Source of the DNA: Glebionis coronaria | Lineage: Eukaryota > Streptophyta > Magnoliopsida > Asterales > Asteraceae | Length of the DNA stretch: 64,000 nucleotides | Direction of reading: 5' to 3' | Assembly (NCBI GenBank): GCA_025667525.1 | Contig: CM046878.1 | Span: 390,790,974 to 390,854,973 of the forward strand | Shown: positions 35,391-48,321 of the stretch, piece after piece | Layout: every line of letters begins with the position of its first letter | How positions within the stretch are numbered: the stretch's first letter is position 1 | Translations under genes and position numbers: made by a program | The notes under the pieces: model-generated | Told to the model about the DNA's origin: nothing | The model's input: the letters and a program-made list of their open reading frames with translations, nothing else | Databases searched by the model: none

Positions 35391-38171
35391 ATTACCATCA
35401 CCCGTATTGGACTCAACACTACTTTTACCCGTGTTATTGTTTCCAGTTCCATTTCTGTTATTATCATCATTATTCTCATCATCATCCCCATCCGTATACT
35501 CGTTATCGATGTCATCCTCGTCCTCGTCTATATCCTCATTCTCATCCTCCTCACCCTCTACATCTTCGTCATCCTCATTCTCATCATCGTCTTCATCCTC
35601 ATTCTCATCCTCCTCGTCATTTGTATCCACGTTGTCCTCCTCTTTATCCTCTTCCATTTCTTCTTCCTTATCTTGATCCTCCTCGTTTTCAGGCTTGTCT
35701 GAATCTGAAGACTCATCTACAGGTGTGTCTTTAATGATGGCTTTGTTGAGGTACTGCAGGAGTTTTTTCTTGGTCTTCGTTTGATCAGACCCGACATTGT
35801 TCAGTCGGGTTTGCAATAATTGCATCAACTGAAAGTCTGATAAGCCCGTGGCGAAAACATTTGGTAACGATTTATTGACATATGACTTTACTTCATGTTG
35901 GATGATGTTGGTCATAGTACCATTAATCGTACCGAGAAAGGCAACATTCTCTTTATCACGTGCTTCTTTTTCTTTCTGAAATTCTTGATGTTGTCGTTGA
36001 AGATCAATGATATTGTGGGATAGCTCTTTGAGTTTAGAATCATCACGGTGCAGTGCTCGCACGACACGGGTATTATCAGGAGTTAACCGTCCCTGCAGTA
36101 ATTTAATCTGTTCTGCCTGACCCGCCAATTGTGTTTTGAGAATCTGGATCACTTCATCATTGACTGTGAGGAAAGGGTTAGAGGCGGATGGTACTTGTTG
36201 TACTAAAGTTTCTGGAGGAGGTGTAACCACAAGTGTTAAAGGGGTGGTGGATGATACAAGTTGTGGGATGGTGGTTGATACTGGTTGTTCTATGGTAGGT
36301 TCAACCTGGGTAGCTGGGGTGGTGGATGATATAGATTGTGGGGCGGTGGTTGATACCAGTTGTTCTATAGTAGGTTCAACCTAGGTAGCTGGGGTGGTGG
36401 ATGATACAGATTGTAGGGCGGTGGTTGATACCGGTTGTTCTATGGTAGGTTCAACCGGGGTATCTGTAGTCATAACAGTGCAGGTTACCGTTGGAGTGAG
36501 GGGAATAGTAGTTACAACAGTGCTGATGACCGTTGGAGTGAGTGGTGGAATGACAGTCGTTGTCGTTGATGTAATAGGAATATCCACCAAGTTCTCATTT
36601 GTCAATGCATCAGTATTTGTGACTTCACCGCCGTCCCATTCTAGGTTAAGATATTACAGTATATCAGTAGAACTAGAAGTAGACTTACTTTGAGATTGAA
36701 TGGCTGGAGTGAGAATCGCATGAGCATCATCGGTAGTCAGCGTGCAAGTTGCGGCTGGTAATGTGGTGGTAATGTTAGCATCAGCGTATAGTGTTTCAAA
36801 CATCGAGGTGTCACTACCACCACCTTCTTCACTGTGCTCCATTGTCTCAAAAGAGAATGAATCAATGTGTTCGTCATTCGGATCTTCATACAAACGGGTA
36901 TCATCATCAGGATGACTGAATTCATCTAAATCATCAGCTAGTGTGGAGCCTGAACCTCTGGATGTGGCGAAAGCCTCATCTCTGCTTTGCTGAAGAGTGA
37001 GACGCAGTTGTTTGGCATGAGATATGGTTTCTTGAACAGGTTCGGTCTCAGCAACACTTGTTTCTTTCCCTTTGTCTTTCTTTGACTGGCGTGTTAGTTG
37101 GTGCTCGTCTTCATCAGTATGAATCAACTCATCTTCATCCTCTTCACCTTCATCATAAAGTTGTTCTTTCCCTGTACCTTTAACTTTGGAAGAAGCATTC
37201 GGTTGGCGCTTGGAGACTCTTTTCTTTCGTTTACCTTTTTGCTTCTCAGAGGGAAGTGAATTTGGTCGTCGAAACAGTGCATCAATGTCCTGGAGCATCT
37301 CTTGATAGTGATCACTTTCCTTGATTCCTTCATTGATCATTTCATCAAGTACGAGAGCTGGACGTAATGAGTACTTTGTGGATTGAATATCCGCATTCAT
37401 TTGTAGAATCACATAGTCATCATCTTGTGTATGGTAGAAGAAATTACCGCGAGTATCGATGTGTGGGCCACTCTTCATAAAGTAAGTGATAATAAGCTTG
37501 GTGAACCTTGGGAATGGAAGATGCGCGGATTTCTTCTTGGTGCCAGTAAATTGATAACGGAATTCTTCCCAGATAAGTAGTGCATAATCCACTTTAGATC
37601 CCATGTAAAGTCCCTAAAATATGTGAGCCTGAGGTGGTCTCATTACATCTGAGCCCCGAGTCTTTGAAGTAAGACATTTGACAATGATGGTGATCAGTGC
37701 TTTCCAAGGTTGTCCAATGTGTGATGTATTGAACTGTGATAGATTATGGATGTCACCTTCATAATTCAGAGCACGAATGACTCGAAGCATTTCATCGAGG
37801 TATGGGTTAGCCAAAAAGTGTTCTCCTTTTGTTAACTTAGGAAAGCTAAACAATTGCCTAAATATGTTCAAGTCAAGTACCCTTGGCGTTTTGTTAAGTA
37901 GGAATGAGACAGTCTTTTTAGACAATTGTCGGTGTGAAAGTGTTGCGGTGGTCCAGAACTCGTGCATGTAGACTTCAGGAACAGATGCAGTAACTCTGAA
38001 TGCATCTTTTATCGGTGAGATGTCAAGGATATCCATGGCGACTTTGAAGGATGCTAAAGAAGGGTCAAAATCCTCTTGCAAACGAGAGTTGCTCTCAGCA
38101 TATGGTAGCCTGTTGCTGAGTGGAACAAGTGCGAGATCAAGTTGTTGTTGTTGTTCTTCTGTGATCGACAT
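35391..38171 (-). pseudogene. Element C extra ORF, first part (927 codons)
   Basis: ATG at 38171. N-terminal pieces include VYMHEFWTTATL (near 37960) and QPWKALITIIVKCL (near 37705), a domain that I remember following copia-type pol in Asteraceae. The middle is basic then acidic (GKRKKRVSKRQ; EEDEDELIHTDEDEHQ). Next come a Thr/Pro-rich section with three 26-residue repeats (36240-36470), a helical part (LKELSHNIIDLQRQHQEFQK), and an Asp/Glu-rich stretch of about 80 residues (35430-35690). In-frame stops lie at about 37614, 36660 and 36381. Element D follows at a codon boundary. With the part after D the total is 1443 codons. Function unknown; no membrane segment is seen. Confidence 0.7.
36240..36470 (-). 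repeat. 78-bp in-frame tandem repeat in the extra ORF
   Basis: Three copies of a unit that encodes VEPTIEQPVSTT followed by about 14 further residues ending SSTTPAT. 78 is divisible by 3, so the repeat keeps the frame. The middle junction carries an in-frame stop. Confidence 0.8.
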
Positions 38172-38400
38172 CTTCCTGCTTAGATAACACAAACACAAAT
38201 GATATACACATACATATATATCTTAAATCCATGTCAATCCGAAGCATTTTCAGTGAAACACAATAAACATCAGCACATTATATTTAACCACTTTGAACTT
38301 GATCTAGTCACATGTCTATAGGTGCCACCTAACGTTATACTAGCATGACAATCCTATCACTCATCACAATCTTATAGTGTTAACATAATACTATAGACTA

Positions 38401-38862
38401 TCGGAATATTTACTAAGAATACTCATCGCAATCCTTCAAGTCATCCGAATAATAGCGACATCACATCACAATCCAAAGTCCATCGCAATCCAACTATCAT
38501 CGCAATGCTGAATTCATCGCAAGCAATCCTAACCCATCGCAATCCTACAAACCATCACAATGCTAATCCGTCGCAATCCTAATCCATCGCAAGGCTAATC
38601 CATCGCAATCCTACAACCATCGCAATGTTTAAAAATCATCGCAATATATCCCCATCGCAATACCATCGCAATGATGCCTTGGAGTGCACCATTGCAATAT
38701 GCCATCGCAATGTGTCATCGTAATGACCCATCGCAATGAGCTGTCGCAATGAGTCATCAGAATGACCCATCGCAATAGCCCATCGCAATGAGCCATCGGA
38801 ATGATTCATCGCAATGACCATGCATCGCAATGTAACCATCGCAATATCTATTGGAATCCGAG
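38401..38862 (-). repeat. ATCGCAAT array upstream of the extra ORF
   Basis: About 18 exact TCGCAAT units plus about eight one-base variants, spaced 10-25 bases apart in a looser sequence, ending about 230 bases upstream (- strand sense) of the ORF start at 38171. It is like the array upstream of gag (48514-48858). Confidence 0.85.
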
Positions 38863-40108
38863 ATGGGGATTTCGATGTTACTTTTGAATTCGCGATTACG
38901 GGACTTTGGAAGTGTTTTAGGCAAATATGTGCAAGACCTATGTTTATCTATGCTAGATTAACAAAACCCACCACTCAATTAACATTTTTATCACAAAAAT
39001 TTCAAAAACCTTAATAGGATTTGATCTATGTTTTCGGGTTGAATGGTTAAGGTATAAAGATAATATGGTGATAAACATAGAAGCATATAATGGAAATGAT
39101 AGCTAGATGAATATACAGATGATTAGCAAACGAAGATCAAGATTGGAAGGTATGTTAATGGCGGATTGTGCTTGTGTTGTGTGTTTTTGCGATGAAGACA
39201 AACGGAAGGGGGGGGGGGGGTTGGCTTTAGTGTTGACTTTGGTCAAAGCCATGTGACACATTAAGCCCTTTGAATGCATGAATTGCAAAATTAGTCCCCC
39301 TGTTAGTAATGTTAGTTAAATAACACTTGGGTGACCAAGTGACTTACACGATACTAACCCGTAACTTCTTATCTTTAAAACAAACACGAACATATACACT
39401 TAATGCTTAAACGCAAAAAAAAAAATCCTCAAACCATATTCCACACAAGGCACACATAGCATATAATTAAGACGGTTATCGGTTTATATTTTCTAAAATA
39501 CCCTTTTTGAAGACCAATTTTAATTCCACAAAGATTTAATATTTGCTCCCCCTTAAATATGAATCCGTTTTAATATCCATGAAGACTTTTTTTGTTTTAG
39601 TGATTGTTTGGAAACGATTCTGGTGGCAATAAGATTTCTCTTTTTTTGACAAAATCAATGCACTGAAACGTACACTAATTTGTGTTAGACCAAGTTATAA
39701 AGTAAACTTGATCCCTTACAAGGTTTTAAAGTAAACCTTGCCCGAGAAAATTAATTCCCTTTGTGAGCCAACGTTTTCAAAAGAAATACGTGACTTTAAT
39801 GCGAAAAGCGGGTTGCAGTCTGAAGTAACTACAAGCCAAGTGGGCATGTTTTAAAATATATATAACTTTTATACGGACTCTATTTATGGCGCCGTGTCAA
39901 TTTTAATCGACATTTCTAAGACCGTAAATATTACCGTACTAAAAGACGTGCTCAATTTAAAAAGGAAAATAAATTTGGGTTTTCTTGATTTTATATTTTT
40001 TATGGTTTTTGTAGGTTTTATATTTTTTTATTTTTCTTTTTGTGGTTTATATATATACGATAATATACAAGATCACGATCAAAGGATACGCTAGAATAGT
40101 TTACCACC
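38863..40108 (-). other. Non-coding spacer between pol and the extra ORF in C
   Basis: No gene seen. It has a run of 13 G (39208-39220) and a G-rich tract gctccccctta (about 39546) of the same form as those at 25540 and 26350. Confidence 0.6.
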
Positions 40109-40878
40109 ACTATTCTGTAGATTCTTCTGCCAACTCCTGAAGAGTCGCCAGTGAGAATGATTTCATGCCCAGTTTTTGATCAAAAACTCGATTCGTCCTC
40201 GATCCAAGGCCTTTGTAAATATGTCTGCCAGCTGATACTCGGTGTTAACAAAATATAGCTCGATGACTCCATTTTCCACTTGCTCTTTGATGAAATGGTA
40301 GCGTATGTCAATATGCTTCACCCTGAAGTGTTGAACGTAGTTGCAGCAAAGGGCAATGGCGCTTTTGTTGTCGTAGTACATCGAGATTTTGTTGAATCCA
40401 AGACCGTAGTCTGTCAGTTGTGATCGCATCCAAAGAACTGGAGCACAGCACCCGGACAAGGCAATGTATTCAGCCTCAGTACTTGAAATGGAAGCGCTTT
40501 TCTGCCTTTTGATGCCCAAATGATAAGTTTGTCTCCAAGAAGTTGCACACTGCTAGAAGTGCTACGTCTAGTATCTTGACACCCAACATAATCCGCATCT
40601 GCATATGATATTAGTGCAATAGTGGAATCCTTCGGATACCATAGACCACGATTAAGTGTTCCTTTAAGATATCGAAAGATCCTTTTTACAACATGTAAGT
40701 GCTTTTCGATAGGCCGAGCCTGATACCGGGTAGACATGCATATAGAAAATTGCAAATCAGGCCTGCTAGCAGTCAGATAGAGAAGGGTGCCGATCATTCC
40801 ATGATAAAGTTTCGGATCGACAGCAATCCCATCCCTATCTTCATATAACTTGGATCTCTCCACTATTGGAGTATCCAC
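40109..40878 (-). pseudogene. Element C reverse transcriptase end and RNase H, frameshifted
   Basis: Starts in the RT thumb (YHGMIGTLLYLTASRPDLQF) and runs through RNase H: YADADYVGCQDTRRSTS (first Asp), [13 protein letters not shown] (Glu region) and [11 protein letters not shown]. Frameshifts lie near 40500 and near 40165, after which the natural stop is at 40109-40111. The catalytic set looks present but the frame is not continuous. Confidence 0.82.
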
Positions 40879-41614
40879 GGGGTCACAGTTTTCAAACTTA
40901 TACTTTTCAAAGATTCAAGAGCATATTCGGATTGATTAATGAAGATGCCTCTAGGATTTTGAGAAATTTGTAATCCTAAGAAAAATGAAAATTTTCCCAT
41001 CATCGACATCTTAAAACGTGTGGACATTATTTTCTCAAAACGGTCAGACAGTCTTTGAGTAGTGGCAGCAAATATGATATCGTCGACATAAATTTGTACC
41101 AGTATCATGTCGTTGTCCTCCTTGAGAATGAATAATATCGGGTCCACTTTGCCTTTGGAGAAGCCTTCTGAGATAAGATATGACAATAGAAGATCGTCCC
41201 ACGCGCGTGGAGCTTGTTTCAACCCATAAAGAGCCTTCTTGAGCTTGTACACATGGTTATGATATTCCGAGTTGACAAATCCATTTGGCTGGCTTACATA
41301 GACATCTTCCCTTAATTTACCATTGAGAAATGCCGTCTTAACATCCATTTGGTAGACGATCATGTTCATGTGAGCAGCATAAGCAAGGAATAGTCTAATA
41401 GCCTCCATCATGCAACAGGAGCAAATGATTCTTCAAAATCAATACCCAACGCTTGTTTGTAACCTCGAGCAACCAATCTTGCTTTGTTCTTTAACACTCC
41501 ACCCATCTCATCGAGTTTAACCTTATAAACCCACAACAATGTAAGAATATCGACGTTGTTGGGTAAAGGAACTAATTCCCAAACTTCAAGACGTTGAAAT
41601 TCATTAAGTTCCTC
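40879..41614 (-). pseudogene. Element C reverse transcriptase
   Basis: Main copia RT motifs: LVARGYKQ (before a frameshift near 41405), [11 protein letters not shown] (first Asp), [11 protein letters not shown] and the catalytic YVDDIIFA (about 41091-41068). They form the palm that copies element RNA. The sequence [10 protein letters not shown] marks the palm end. A stop at about 41612-41614 separates it from integrase, and a frameshift near 40870 separates it from RNase H. The motif set looks closest to the SIRE/Maximus group. Confidence 0.85.
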
Positions 41615-43573
41615 TTACATGGCTTCAATCCAAGATGATTGTGTCATGGCTTGTTGCCAGTTTTTGGGTTCAACTTCGGAGAGAAATGCATCAAAATAGC
41701 AGTATAATGCACTCTCTTGTAATTGATGGCGTGTAGAGACTTGTCTTTCGATATTAGCAATAATATTCCGGATTGGGTGATCCTTTATCCATTTTATGGT
41801 GTGGTTTTCAATCCGCGGTGGTCTGGAGTACACAGTTGTAGGAGCTTCCTCTGATGTTGACGCACCGTTAGGATTGTCTGGTATGTGTGACCCAAAGAAA
41901 GGAAGCTCTTTAAAGTGAGCATATTCCAAATCGTGATCGTAGTGATCCTCTTCATCATCATTAGGAACGAGTGGGGGTGAGAATGTATGTGTAGTTTGAG
42001 AATTACTTGGAGATGGTACATCCGGTTCAATGGTGATTGTGGATGTATCAGATTGAGCTCCATTATATTCAGCAACAACTTCAAGAATTGGAGCTATCAC
42101 TGCAAGTGCTAGAACTTTCTCACTTGGGGGATCAAAGAATTCATGAAACATAGGTTGAAATAACTCATCCCACTCAGACCGTTTAGGTGGTGTAAATGAT
42201 GGTGAAGTAGGATTGTTGGGAATTAATCCGGAACTGATTATCCTGGTTCCCATCTCATGAAGCGCGGGTTCAGAGCTGCGTTGCTCAGAAGCCATCGCTA
42301 TCAGCTCATCAAAATCGACATCTAAAGTTTCTACAATCTTGCCAAGACGACGGTTATAAATCCGGTAAGCTTTCTTTGTGGGTGAATAACCAATGAAAAT
42401 TCCTATATCGGCCTTCGGTTGAAGTTTTCCCAAATTCTCACTGTTTGTATTTGGATAACAAAGGGCACCAAACACATGAAAAAACGATATATCGGGTTTA
42501 TGTCCATGAAGAAGCTCATAAGGTGTTTTTCCATGGCGCTTGCGAATGATGGAACGATTTTGGGTATAACATGTTGTAGCCACTGCTTCATCCCATAAGA
42601 ATAAAGGAGCGTTGGCGTAGATTAGCATAGTCCTAGCAACTTCCATAAGTGTACGGGCAGGTCTTTCCACGACACTGTTTTGTTGGGGAGTGAGAGCAAC
42701 TGATGTCTCATGTGATATACCAACCTCTTCATAATAAGCTTGTAAAGTTTGATTAACAAACTCAGTGCCATTGTCAGTTCGAATGCGGCGAACAGTAGCA
42801 TTAAGATGCACTTGGATCATCTTTAAGAATTTGATAATAACTTCCGGTACTTTATCCTTAGATGCCAAAAAATTTACCCAAGTAAACCTCGAATAATCAT
42901 CCACCATGACAAGCATATACTTTCTACCACTCACACTGGCAGTCTGCATTGGCCCACAAAGATCCATATGTATAAGATGTAGTGGTTCCTGGTTGGTATC
43001 TTCTGCTTTAGGTTTGTAAGATTTCTTGGTACTTTTCCCCAATGAACACGCGGAACATAGATGATCCTTGTTGAATTTAAGTTTCAGAAGACCACGAACA
43101 AGTTCGTTTTTAGCCAAATGATTGATAGCATCAAAATTAAGATGAGATAATCGTCGATGCCATAACCATGACTTAGTCTTCGATGCTTTGGAGAGAAGAC
43201 ATACTGGAGAAGCGGCCATCATGTTTTGAATAGATAATGTATATAGATTATCCCCTCGAGAACCTTTTAACAAATCATTTCCTGCCAAATCGCGAATGAA
43301 ACAAGTATGTTGTCGAAAAGCCACTTCAAGGTTTGAATCACAAAATTTTCCTACTGAAAATAAATTATGACCCAGTCCTTCCACATAGTATACCCGTGAA
43401 ATCATAACATTCCCAATCTGATATTCACCATACCCCATTATCTTAGCAATATGATCATTACCAAACTTTACCGTTCCTAGAAACTTGCTGACGAAGTTTT
43501 TGAGCATCGAGCGATCTCCAGTCATATGCTTGGAGCACCCAGAGTCCAAGTACCAGAGGATGATTTGGACCAC
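41615..43573 (-). pseudogene. Element C protease and integrase
   Basis: One open stretch of 652 codons. The protease site is LDSGCSKHMTG (43549-43517), with the catalytic Asp in the copia D-S-G-C form. The zinc-binding HHCC part of integrase is HRRLSHLNF ... HLCSACSLGKS (about 43200-43045). The catalytic core is HMDLCGPM (near 42945), TDNGTEFVN (near 42760) and NSVVERPART (near 42650), where the Glu is kept but the flanks are changed. A long Pro/Ser-rich linker leads to RT. The order protease-integrase-RT identifies Ty1/copia. It ends at a stop in the linker. Confidence 0.88.
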
Positions 43574-45912
43574 CTGAAAATATCACCAGACAAAGACGAT
43601 GTATCGAAATCTAATTGTTCCTCAGAGTTAGGAGGTACAAATATAATTATCTTAGAGTTGCTAACCTGAGGTTGCTTAGGTTTCCAAATTTGTTTCCTAG
43701 TTTTCGGTTTAAGTGCAGGTTGTCTAATCTCCTGAGGTACTTCCGCACTGGTAGGCACAGTAGTGGAGGCTGACCTAGTTAAAGGGCGTGGTTTCCATAC
43801 TTGAGTGCTAGTGTTCCTTTCGAAAGGACGCTGAGACCTAACCTTAGTGGAAGTGATCCTATTTAAAGGGCACTTAGTTCTATTAGCAGTAAAGGTCCTA
43901 CCAGTGGGTTTCCATTGCCATCCAACTTGGGTGAGTACTCTCCCAGTTAGTTTCCATTCAAGGTTGTTCCTAATAGCATTCATTTCATTAACGTGATCAA
44001 GAAGGCATAAATCATGACGCTAAGAAAACATGCATTCATTACAATTCCAACAACGCAAATTAGAATTCACATTTTAATTAGGCTGCTGCATAACCGCAGA
44101 GCTTTTAGTCTTAGCCAAATGATTCTTTTTATTCAAATTCAAAATAACATTTCTAGGGTGAACTTCTACTTTCTTCTACGTAGTGCTACTAGTGGAAGGC
44201 TTGATCCTATCTTTTTTGATGCGTGATCCTTTAGCCTTAGTAGATGCATTTACTCTTGTAGAAGGCAAGGGAACATTAGTGGCAGAATTTGATTTGGCCT
44301 TGTGTTTTTCATCTATCGTTAAAAAAGGTTTAGATCCGGGAGTCTTATTGAATGGAGTCATGGCAATGGGTTTTGTTTGACGTGGTATAGAACCCGGTTG
44401 TCCTATGTATTGCAGAGATGCTAAGCAATATTGAACTCTCTTAATGTATGCATGAGCTGAGTAATAGTGACTTCTTGAGGGATCTAACTCATAAAGATCA
44501 TCTAAGATATCCCTAACAAGGTTCACGTGCTCAATTGCATTCGTCATATAAACATCGTATGCATCCAGATTATTCTTATAGGACAGGTTCTTATGAATTA
44601 CCACTTGATTTGTTGGTAGAGCACTAGAGGACGGTGCCAAGATTGTATCTGAGTTATTAACAACTTCTTGTTGGGTGAGTTGAAGTGTCTCCTTTAACTC
44701 AGCCAAAACCATGTTTTTGTCAATGAACTGTATGTTGAGGTAAGAGATTTCCTCACACTTTTGGTTCAGTTGGTCAACAAGTGATTGTTGTTGTGTCGCA
44801 TTAAAAGCGAAGCGTTCTTCTATTGAACCATAAAGATGGGAAAATCCCTGCCTTGCACGTTCCATCTCCCCTAGAATAGATGAAAGTCTAGTTTCTAAGG
44901 CATGGTTTTTTATCCTTGCAGCCTCTAGTTCTTGTTTCAAAGGTTCTACAGATGATGACTCTCTCTTCAGTCTCATGCTCTCTTCTTCTAATGCCTGAAC
45001 CACCTGAATCATCTTGTCACTAGTCTCAATGTTGTTTTCACAATCGTTTGGTTTTGAAAGATTTTCAGTTGCAGATTGTTGTTCTATTTCAAGAAATATT
45101 ACAATGTTGTTGAAGATTTTCACAACGTTTTGAAAGTGAATTAAAAGAATCTTGAAGCTTTAAAAAATTCAGCGTTAGATTCGTGACAAGAATGATTATC
45201 TACGGTATTTACTGTCTCAACACTATTCACAGAAAGATCAGGCACATCATCACAACTATTCACAACAAATGTCATCTCATTAGCACAAGTAATCGTCACA
45301 ATTTGCATCACATCGAGAGACACAACTTGTTCCAAGAAACGGTCATATTCGGAAAAAAAATCTTTTCTTTCTCAACTAAATATTGCTCATAAGCATCATC
45401 CATTTCATGAAAACTTTTTGAACTTCAGCCATTTTAAAATTAAGATTATCTCATAGATCTAGAAAGCTCTCGTGAAGATTGTGTACAAACGGAACGATCT
45501 CTCTCTCAAACACCGATTTCATGTGTTCGAAAGCCCATTCTCCAGCGGTTTTCTCCGTTGGAGTCGTACATTCCTTAATGACCTTTTCAAAATTAGTGAA
45601 GTGTCGTCTAATCGCTCTCATGGAGATCCAAATGGCACTTACCGGTGGAAGAACCTTTGGAGTCTCCTTAGGTTCAGCCAAATTAAAAAGTGTAGGAAAT
45701 GTACCAGGGATTCCTTTATTAGACATGTAATTGGGTTTTGAGATAAATTCCCTTTGTATATTAAAGCGAGTTCTAAAGTCCGTTTTTGCATATTCTTCAT
45801 TAAGCTTTGTATAGTCAAACTCAGGATATGTAAGAAGCACTATAGACCGTTTCTCTTCAAAAGGGGACATATGCTCAGAAGGTTCCTTAAAGATAATCAG
45901 ATCTAAGACCAA
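43574..45912 (-). pseudogene. Element C gag, C-terminal coiled-coil region, broken
   Basis: Traceable over several frames. A segment at 45912-45451 (FNIQREFISKPNYM) is followed by a long helical, coiled-coil-like part (about 45120-44640: LKRESSSVEPLKQELEAAR). Then come LDAYDVYMTNAIEHVNLVRD and a basic stretch with WKPTGRTF (near 43900). This fits the long gag extension of the copia family that I remember from Asteraceae. No enzyme here. Frameshifts lie near 45950, 45440, 45130 and 44170. Confidence 0.65.
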
Positions 45913-45996
45913 TCCTAACTTGGTTGCATCATAAAGTCGTGGGTTGTGGTTAAAAGCTTGCTTTGCATAACCCGTGTTAGGTAGAAGGTCTTTTTG

Positions 45997-48321
45997 TCAC
46001 GAAAGATTAAATTCCCTAAAAGAAGCCTCAAATAGGTGTACTAGATGTGAAGCAGAGTATTGGCGTAAAAGCAAAGTATCAATCTTTTTAATTTTATTAG
46101 ACGTATTAATTTCCACTTCAACCTTTTTAGACTCGAGAAGTTCGAAATCCGTTTTTAGTTTCTGAAAATTAGTTACGACTAACTCTTTGTCTTTAAGTTC
46201 TTTTGAAAGATTTGCTCTCAACGTTTCAATCTCGTTTAAATGACTCATTTGAACTAGTCGAATATGGTCAAATTCGGGATGGGTCAGACTAGTGGAAGCA
46301 AGAGTTAACTCCAAGGTTTGAACCTTTTGTTTGTACAAAGCAAGCTCGACTGTTAAGTTCTTATTCGCATCTAGGGTTTCAAGGACCGCAGTATTCATTT
46401 GGCCAAGTAAAGAAGTTGAAACCGTTACCAAATCATGTTGAGCAGGAGACGGAATATGCGAAATAGCACCCGGTTGTATTTCACTCAAAGTCTGGGGACT
46501 TACATTGATATTGTTATCATTGCTCATCTCCTCATTTGAATTACTCACCATCGAAGGCTCTTCCGGATACTGAGACCCTTGCCCAACTTGATAAGGTACA
46601 ATACTAGTAGCATTGTTAGAACTTGGCACCTCAGAAATTCGGTCAGACCCGTAAAGTGAGATATGTGCCATTAGAGCTGCCTTGGCAGTATTGAAGTCAT
46701 TACAGTCAGAATCATATGCATCGAGATCATCTGCTTGATAGGCTGCATTCTGAGTATGGTTCGCTGTGATTCCCTCATTTTCCGCAACTCCCGGATCCGC
46801 AAGAAATGCCAACTCCTCCTCATCCAATTCTCGACCTTGTGCTTAAGCATTTACCAGATAAAGTTTCTCTTGAAACCATGTACCATCTCTTTTCCTCTTT
46901 GGTTGTTTACAATCCTTAGCCATATGCCCTTCACCCTTGCAGTTATAGCAGGTGATCATCTTCAATGTGCGTGTAGCCTTTCCCTTTGAAGCAGTGGTGT
47001 AAGTACGGACAACAGGAATTGAAGAACTTGGGCGCCCCTGAATTGGTTGAACCATGACTCTGCCATCTTGAATGGTAGCTTGTTGACGAGAGTTAGAAGA
47101 ATTCCTCAACTGATTGTTTGTTGGAGATGGTATTCGATACCCTTGTTTGCTCAACGTTTGAGTGAGATAGGCATACATCTTGGCTAACACTTCAACTGGA
47201 TCATCTCCTTCTCTAAGTTTAGGGACTCGTACCTCATTATCACAATATAAAACTGGTGCTGGAGGAACTTCATACACATGTGAAGGAGTGCTGACATGTT
47301 GTGAGTAACTTGGCTGACCTACTGCAGTGTTTGGATAAGTGATTGCAGGAACCTGGTGATATTGGTAAGGTGAATACCCTTGCTGACCATAAGTTGATGG
47401 ATGTGGATCCCTTTGTGATGTTGATGCTGGATGCCGATATTGTGTTGGATAGGATGTGGGTGGTTGGGGTAAGATCGAGTACTGTGGGAAGCTTGGAGTG
47501 TGATAAGCTGGCTGATTGTAACCTCGTTGTCCCATAGCAGAAGATATGTTGTTATATGACAAACTTGGATGATTTGCCATTAACGCCAATGGTTCGGGAG
47601 AGTATCCTTGAGACATACGTTTCATTATCACATGCCTTTCCTGTTGTTGAAAGAAAGAGTACAATTGATCTAAGTTTGATTTGTGTAAATCACGGATAAA
47701 CTTAACATCAGTGACATATTGGCTCCACTCCGCAGGTAGCGTGTTCAAAAACTTAGTGTTGATTTGAAACTGAGCAATTGAAAGATTATAGACATTCAAG
47801 TCATTCATGAGTGTGGTGAATCGCCAGTAATAGTCATGTAGAGTTTCCCCTAGAATGTATGTGAAACGATCAAACAAATCATACAATTGACATTCTCATT
47901 CTTGCTTAGACAAGGAAGTCCCTTGTAGCAATACCTCCAACCGCTCCCATAATGCCTTTGCCACCGTATGGTTACTTACCATTCGAAAAATATCTGGAGG
48001 AAGAGCTTGCCTGATAGTCTTAGTAGCGCTTTTATCCGCCTCAGCAATGAGTTGTTCTGCAGGTGTTAGCTCGGCAAATACTCTTGGTCTTGTCACATTA
48101 TCGACCGTAATGGTGCCATAATCAAGTGGTCCTTCCTGAATTGATTTGACCATAAGACGTCCATTTGGGCGAACCATAATATATGATATCATGCGCTCTT
48201 GCCATGCTTCAAATAGATCTTTGATAAGCAATAGTGGACGGGTATCGGTACCCGAAATGATGGAAATATCCTTAAGTGATGTGGACGTCGGCAGCATCGG
48301 CATAAATGAATGTGGATTCAT
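45997..48321 (-). pseudogene. Element C gag (UBN2-type capsid and zinc knuckle), with in-frame stops
   Basis: ATG 48321. The N-terminal half is a copia gag domain (UBN2-like): AWQERMISYIMVRPNGRLM, KALWERLEVLLQGT, LPAEWSQYVTDVKF. It forms the particle shell. The zinc knuckle CYNCKGEGHMAKDC (C-x2-C-x4-H-x4-C) lies at about 46942-46901. After it come the pieces ELDEEELAFLADPGV and DDLDAYDSDCND, which I recall as typical of Asteraceae copia polyproteins. In-frame stops at 47893-47895 and about 46841-46843 leave the frame unchanged on both sides. Confidence 0.85.

Noticed and set aside
35407..35734. Ser- and His-rich open frames on the + strand
   Set aside because: They are the reverse reading of the Asp/Glu-rich stretch of the extra ORF on the - strand.
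38401..38862. CRISPR-like array (also 48514-48858, 7150-7550, 63290-63790)
   Set aside because: The repeats are 7-10 bases, variable, and without unique spacers of constant length; the context is plant retrotransposons.
39208..39220. Run of 13 G as a structural or regulatory site
   Set aside because: No second G run nearby to form a quadruplex; more likely slippage or an assembly feature.
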